Of a stretch of DNA of 9,715 nucleotides, positions 7,301 through 9,715 are shown piece after piece; within the stretch, counting starts at the first letter, position 1; the number at the start of each line of letters is the position of its first letter. The notes below the pieces were generated by a model. That model searched no databases, had not been told where the DNA came from, and was given only the letters and a program-made list of their open reading frames with translations. Source of the DNA: Armatimonadota bacterium. GTDB lineage: Bacteria; Armatimonadota; Armatimonadia; Armatimonadales; Armatimonadaceae. The stretch lies in the NCBI GenBank assembly GCA_030833025.1, contig JAURHZ010000073.1, positions 1 through 9,715 of the forward strand. The letters are read 5' to 3'. Both the position numbers and the translations under genes were made by a program.

Positions 7301-7459
7301 ATGTTTGGATTTATTCTTGCACTTGGTGTTGTAGGTGTGTTGATTACGCACAAAATCTATTCGCGGAGCGTCCCCTTTGAAGCGAATGTATGGTTTGGAT
7401 CTGGCTCGTGCCGTCTTGATGTTGGTTGGTGTCGTATACCATGGTGCCCTACTGTTTAA
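7301..7459 (+). CDS. Possible 52-residue small membrane protein overlapping the acyltransferase start (doubtful)
   Basis: An ATG at 7301 opens a 52-codon frame ending at TAA 7457-7459. Its first 16 residues (MFGFILALGVVGVLIT) form a clean hydrophobic helix followed by a positive segment HKIYSR, the pattern of a single-pass membrane peptide. The remainder runs in a different frame from the acyltransferase, overlaps it by 83 bp and is rich in Cys and Trp (SCRLDVGWCRIPWCP), which looks like out-of-frame coding sequence. No good ribosome-binding site precedes the ATG. It may be a leader peptide whose translation affects acyltransferase expression, or chance. Confidence 0.2.
   Translation: MFGFILALGVVGVLITHKIYSRSVPFEANVWFGSGSCRLDVGWCRIPWCPTV
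7365..7368 (+). promoter_or_regulatory. Ribosome-binding site GGAG for the TTG start of the acyltransferase
   Basis: GGAG lies 8 bases before the TTG at 7377 but 17 bases before the in-frame ATG at 7386. This spacing favours the TTG start, although the family's conserved N-terminus (YGLDLARA) fits either choice. Confidence 0.45.
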
Positions 7460-8480
7460 AACAGGAGGCGGCTGGCGTATCGAAGCGGAAAGCACGCACC
7501 AAGTGTTTAACGCCATCACCGATGGTATTCACCTGTTCCGGATGCACGCCTTTTACTTGCTCTCTGGATTCTTCGTGGCCCTGGTTGCTGCCAAAGATAC
7601 ATCGAAGACATCGGCCTGGAAACGGATCTCCCGTCTGGCGATTCCGATGCTGTTTGTCGGGTTTACCGCAAACACCCTCATGAATCAGCTGTCCAACGCA
7701 TGGCAGTTCGACACAAACATCGCCTCCTATGTCATCAATGGCCAGTGGCTTGGACCTCTGTGGTTTGTCGGTAACCTGATTGCGTATTACGCTCTGTCGC
7801 CAATCTTCTTGATGGTCATCGACAAACTAGCATTCCTAAACCGTACACGCCTTTGGATGCTGGGGCCAGTGCTTTTCGCAACCGCTGGTGCGATGGTGGT
7901 AGCGGTTTCTCTTTGTGGCAAGTATTTCCCTGAAATGTTCGTCATTCTCCATTTCAAGAACCTCTTAATGTACTTACCGGTGTTCGTTTTGGGACTGCTT
8001 TTGCATCGTGTAATGGATGTCTTTACAGCGGCACTTACGCTTCGCGGCAGCCTGGTGATCTTTGCTTCCGCCCTCGGGATGCGCTTAGTGGCTTCATCCC
8101 TGCACTTCTACGACATCCACTACGTCCTCGGAGAGACGATCCAACAGTACTTTGCGCTCGCTGTCGCACTTGCTGTGATCGCGATGTTCAACCAGCTGGC
8201 AAAACCAGCCCCTGTTCTGAAGTACTTTGTGGATGCCAGCTACACGCTCTACCTCATCCACATGCCGGTAATCGTTGTGCTACATTCGCTCTTGGCATCG
8301 ACGCACCTACATTGGTCGATAGAATACCCGGTTATCGTCGGGTTGACGTCTGGCATTTGTCTCTTGTTCCACCATCACGTCGTCGCGAGAATTCCTCTGG
8401 CAGGGTTCCTTCTGAATGGCACTAAGCTGGCAGGTAATTCAGGTTCCAAACAATTGACGACCGCTCCTGTCACTTCGTAA
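7377..8480 (+). CDS. Integral-membrane acyltransferase, acyltransferase 3 family (OpgC/MdoC-like)
   Basis: Family members carry acyl or succinyl groups across the membrane and attach them to extracytoplasmic sugars such as osmoregulated periplasmic glucans, O-antigen or other glycans. The 367-residue product has about ten hydrophobic helices and the family's landmarks. These are GLDLARAVLMLVGVVYHGAL (6-25) with the conserved histidine at 22, FRMHAFYLLSGFF (54-66), LWFVGNLIAYYALSPIF (128-144) and the C-terminal DASYTLYLIHMPVIV (286-300). Its length matches OpgC-type enzymes (about 385 residues). The start is taken at TTG 7377 because of the GGAG spacing; ATG 7386 would give 364 residues. It is divergent from the TlpA-like gene and ends 6 bp from the end of a convergent small membrane protein gene, so there is no terminator space between them. 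The family is clear; the acyl donor and acceptor cannot be read from the sequence. The neighbouring secreted beta-helix protein makes a surface glycan plausible as a shared theme. Confidence 0.88.
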   Translation: MKRMYGLDLARAVLMLVGVVYHGALLFKTGGGWRIEAESTHQVFNAITDGIHLFRMHAFYLLSGFFVALVAAKDTSKTSAWKRISRLAIPMLFVGFTANTLMNQLSNAWQFDTNIASYVINGQWLGPLWFVGNLIAYYALSPIFLMVIDKLAFLNRTRLWMLGPVLFATAGAMVVAVSLCGKYFPEMFVILHFKNLLMYLPVFVLGLLLHRVMDVFTAALTLRGSLVIFASALGMRLVASSLHFYDIHYVLGETIQQYFALAVALAVIAMFNQLAKPAPVLKYFVDASYTLYLIHMPVIVVLHSLLASTHLHWSIEYPVIVGLTSGICLLFHHHVVARIPLAGFLLNGTKLAGNSGSKQLTTAPVTS

Positions 8481-8486
8481 ATGGCT

Positions 8487-8762
8487 TCAGGCATCCGTTT
8501 GCGATGACCAATATGTCGCATACGCAAACGCCAAAACAAGGACGATCATGATTGGGAGTAAGCCTGGGAGTTCTGACTGCCTCAGCACGATTTCACCTGG
8601 ACGTGGCGCCAACATCTGACCCGGATTGAGGCGCTCGTACATCGGGCGAGAGCTGCGTCCAATCGACATCTCCCCAGTGGTGATGATTGAGTAGACATTG
8701 AATCCACAGCCAATGGTGAGCAGCCCGAACACAGTGGTCATCGTTGAAAATCGAAATCGCAT
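8487..8762 (-). CDS. Small membrane protein of the MRFRFS pair (copy 2), function unknown
   Basis: The 91-residue product begins MRFRFS, followed by a hydrophobic helix (about 8-27, with FGLLTIGCG). A polar loop (28-66) contains SIGRSSRPM and a Pro-rich stretch (NPGQMLAPRPGE). A second helix follows (about 66-85, LPGLLPIMIVLVLAFAYATYW) and a short SSQTDA tail. Two membrane passes are predicted by eye. The start ATG has GGAG 8 bases upstream. It is the last gene of the leftward cluster, 84 bp after its paralogue at 8847-9074, and it converges on the acyltransferase gene with a 6-bp gap. Its loop is about 16 residues longer than the paralogue's. I do not recognise a named family. Confidence 0.75.
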   Translation of the reverse strand: MRFRFSTMTTVFGLLTIGCGFNVYSIITTGEMSIGRSSRPMYERLNPGQMLAPRPGEIVLRQSELPGLLPIMIVLVLAFAYATYWSSQTDA

Positions 8763-8846
8763 GCCAAATCTCCAGGCTCGAATCAGTAAGTCGCTGACAT
8801 TGTATGCCAGTGATGGAAATGCCAGACTAGCGAGGTTGCTTAGGGG

Positions 8847-9074
8847 CTACTCGACATCGTTTGTGGCGGTCCAAAACGTGGCAAAACCAAAGATTAGCAT
8901 CAAAATCACAAAGATCGGGAGTAAGAACGGCATGTCGTTGGTAGATGCAACCATTCTCGATGCACCCCTACCAAGCAACGTTTGACCACTGAACATCAGG
9001 CGAAAAGCACTCGAACCGCATGCATATGTAAGCAAGGCAAAGAGAACACTTAGCATCGAGAACCTGAATCGCAT
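8847..9074 (-). CDS. Small membrane protein of the MRFRFS pair (copy 1), function unknown
   Basis: The start is placed at ATG 9074, giving 75 residues. The frame is open upstream to 9146, but that extension would overlap the preceding gene, and the chosen ATG has AAGGTG just upstream and sits 2 bp after the preceding stop (TGACCATG). This start also aligns exactly with the paralogue. Features: MRFRFS, a helix at about 7-27 (with LFALLTYACG), the loop LLGRGASRM (33-41), a helix at about 49-69 (PFLLPIFVILMLIFGFATFW), and an acidic TNDVE tail. Shared positions with the neighbour at 8487-8762 include MRFRFS, F-x-LLT-x-x-CG, GR-x-x-x-x-M, LLPI and AT-x-W, so the two arose by tandem duplication. 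Function unknown. Confidence 0.72.
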   Translation of the reverse strand: MRFRFSMLSVLFALLTYACGSSAFRLMFSGQTLLGRGASRMVASTNDMPFLLPIFVILMLIFGFATFWTATNDVE

Positions 9075-9076
9075 GG

Positions 9077-9547
9077 TCACCTTACCGCTTTCAGCAGTAA
9101 TACATCGATGAGCTCTGCAAGCGTTCCCCCATACATTCTGAGCCACTCATCATCGGTAAATGTCACTCCGAATGCCTTCTCAATATCAGAGACTGCGGCC
9201 ATGTCATCCAAGCCATCCTCGTAAGCCCACATCGCTACACAAACCGGGTCCCATGGCACAAAGCGTGTGTTTGGCCAGCCAAAGTTGTCATCGATGATGG
9301 CCAGGATATGAGTGGCTACTGCCTGATGGGCGTCATCTCCCCATGTTTCAAGCGGGATCTCTTGCCGCCCACGCAGTGTTGCTTCATGGCGGGACCTGAT
9401 TGGGCCAGCCCAGCGCTGCCACCGCATGTGATTCCATAACCAGCCGATGGGAGGCAGCCACATCAGCCACTTCCCAGATATCGGCTCCGAATACTCTTTG
9501 AGAGGGGATGCATCCAGTGGATGCACCGAATCCGGGGTCACTAACAT
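9077..9547 (-). CDS. Protein with C-terminal acyl-carrier-like domain lacking the phosphopantetheine serine; function unknown
   Basis: The 156-residue product has a Trp-rich hydrophobic stretch near the N-terminus (KWLMWLPPIGWLWNHMRW, 26-43) that could bind or dip into a membrane. Residues about 75-152 resemble the four-helix acyl carrier fold. They run THILAIIDDNFGWPN, RFVPWDP (95-101), then LDDMAAVSDIEKAFGVTFTD (113-132), and finally TLAELIDVLL (142-151). The 'E-x-x-F-G-[VI]-x-[FI]-x-D' element and the final 'T-x-x-[ED]-L-[IV]-[DE]' helix are ACP hallmarks. However, the DSL/DSM site that carries the prosthetic group reads DDM (114-116), so it cannot be pantetheinylated there. It could be a scaffold or interaction domain, as in serine-less DUF1493-like proteins. 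The start ATG has no clear ribosome-binding site and lies 2 bp after the preceding stop, so reinitiation is likely. It is followed after 2 bp by the first MRFRFS gene. Fold inferred by motif. Confidence 0.65.
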   Translation of the reverse strand: MLVTPDSVHPLDASPLKEYSEPISGKWLMWLPPIGWLWNHMRWQRWAGPIRSRHEATLRGRQEIPLETWGDDAHQAVATHILAIIDDNFGWPNTRFVPWDPVCVAMWAYEDGLDDMAAVSDIEKAFGVTFTDDEWLRMYGGTLAELIDVLLLKAVR

Positions 9548-9549
9548 AC

Positions 9550-9714
9550 TTAGCGTACGCGGAAATCAGGGAGGTCACGCTGGTGGACTAGCCTTGGGGA
9601 TGCATAAAGCTCGCGAATAGCAACATCAGAGTTTTTCTCAAATGTCAGCTCTGCCCAGCTCATAAAAAAACACCAGCGTGGTTGTTCATCCAGCATTTTC
9701 ACGGATGGTAGCTT
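9550..9714 (-). CDS. C-terminal part of an unknown protein (5' end beyond the right edge)
   Basis: An open frame enters from the right edge and ends at TAA 9552-9550, giving 54 visible residues that end LVHQRDLPDFRVR. It contains a short aromatic run, RWCFFMSWAELTF, and a charged end. An ATG at about 9696 could start a 48-residue protein, but it has no ribosome-binding site and the frame continues upstream, so a truncated longer gene is more likely. The stop is 2 bp before the ATG of the ACP-like gene, the same spacing seen at the next junction. This strongly suggests that it belongs to the same operon. No family recognised. Confidence 0.55.
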   Translation of the reverse strand, partial: KLPSVKMLDEQPRWCFFMSWAELTFEKNSDVAIRELYASPRLVHQRDLPDFRVR

Positions 9715-9715
9715 G

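Larger units (their letters stand above)
7120..7376. promoter_or_regulatory. Divergent intergenic region between the TlpA-like and acyltransferase genes
   Basis: Both flanking genes read outward, so this 257-bp stretch should contain both promoters. On the - strand a TTGACA occurs at 7213-7208 but no matching -10 box lies 16-18 bp further on; a TAGAAT at 7161-7156 lacks a recognisable -35. Assigning a promoter is therefore not justified. The region does contain a perfect 14-bp palindrome at 7255-7268 and the 8-bp inverted pair TGCGTAAT 7276-7283 / ATTACGCA 7343-7350. It also holds the start of a short open frame (7301-7459). The two ends differ in composition: 7170-7200 is GC-rich and 7201-7360 AT-rich. 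Confidence 0.45.

Noticed and set aside
7276..7350. Inverted pair TGCGTAAT / ATTACGCA flanking a 59-bp spacer
   Set aside because: 8-bp arms at this distance are expected by chance about once in two such regions; listed only as part of the intergenic description.
8487..9074. Tandem small membrane proteins as a toxin-antitoxin or holin pair
   Set aside because: The two are paralogues of each other, without a partner of antitoxin type or any lysis gene nearby.
9075..9146. N-terminal extension of the first MRFRFS protein to 99 residues
   Set aside because: It would overlap the end of the ACP-like gene by 70 bp, has no counterpart in the paralogue, and a good ribosome-binding site and ATG exist at 9074.
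9384..9578. 64-residue open frame on the - strand overlapping the ACP-like gene
   Set aside because: It runs through the end of the upstream gene and the start of the ACP-like gene in another frame, with no supporting features.

Overview
The window is about 9.7 kb of ordinary, densely packed bacterial chromosome with moderate GC. It holds ten protein-coding genes, two of them cut by the window edges. I see no tRNA, rRNA, CRISPR array, insertion sequence or phage gene. Several genes encode Sec-type signal peptides, a periplasmic/secreted TlpA-like redox protein, a beta-helix protein and a YHYH protein, and Shine-Dalgarno sites (AGGGTG, AGGGGA, GGAG) precede many starts. This fits a free-living diderm heterotroph. 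The mix of a beta-propeller tail, a YHYH protein with a Gly/Arg linker and small MRFRFS membrane proteins reminds me of Planctomycetota or Armatimonadota-like lineages, but the phylum cannot be fixed from the sequence alone.

Left part (1-3679). A rightward NHL/beta-propeller gene enters from the left edge and ends 2 bp from the end of a leftward alkB-type alkane 1-monooxygenase. Upstream of alkB, on the same strand, lie a secreted putative galactose-binding-fold protein and a secreted fusion of a YHYH domain, a Gly/Arg-rich linker and a PEBP domain. The last two overlap by 4 bp (ATGA) and alkB follows after 41 bp, so the three probably form one operon read right to left.

Middle (3822-7119). 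A second leftward pair encodes a TlpA-like thioredoxin-fold protein with a large N-terminal extension, followed 10 bp later by a secreted right-handed beta-helix protein of the carbohydrate-active or polysaccharide-binding type. The ribosome-binding site of the second gene overlaps the stop codon of the first.

Right part (7120-9715). A 257-bp divergent intergenic region carries a perfect 14-bp palindrome and separates the TlpA-like gene from a rightward integral-membrane acyltransferase (acyltransferase 3 / OpgC-like). Converging on this gene is a compact leftward cluster: an unknown gene cut by the right edge, an acyl-carrier-protein-like protein without the phosphopantetheine serine, and two paralogous small two-helix membrane proteins that begin MRFRFS. 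Gaps in this cluster are 2, 2 and 84 bp. It is the least explained unit here and the best candidate for an undescribed function, though nothing in the window shows what it does.
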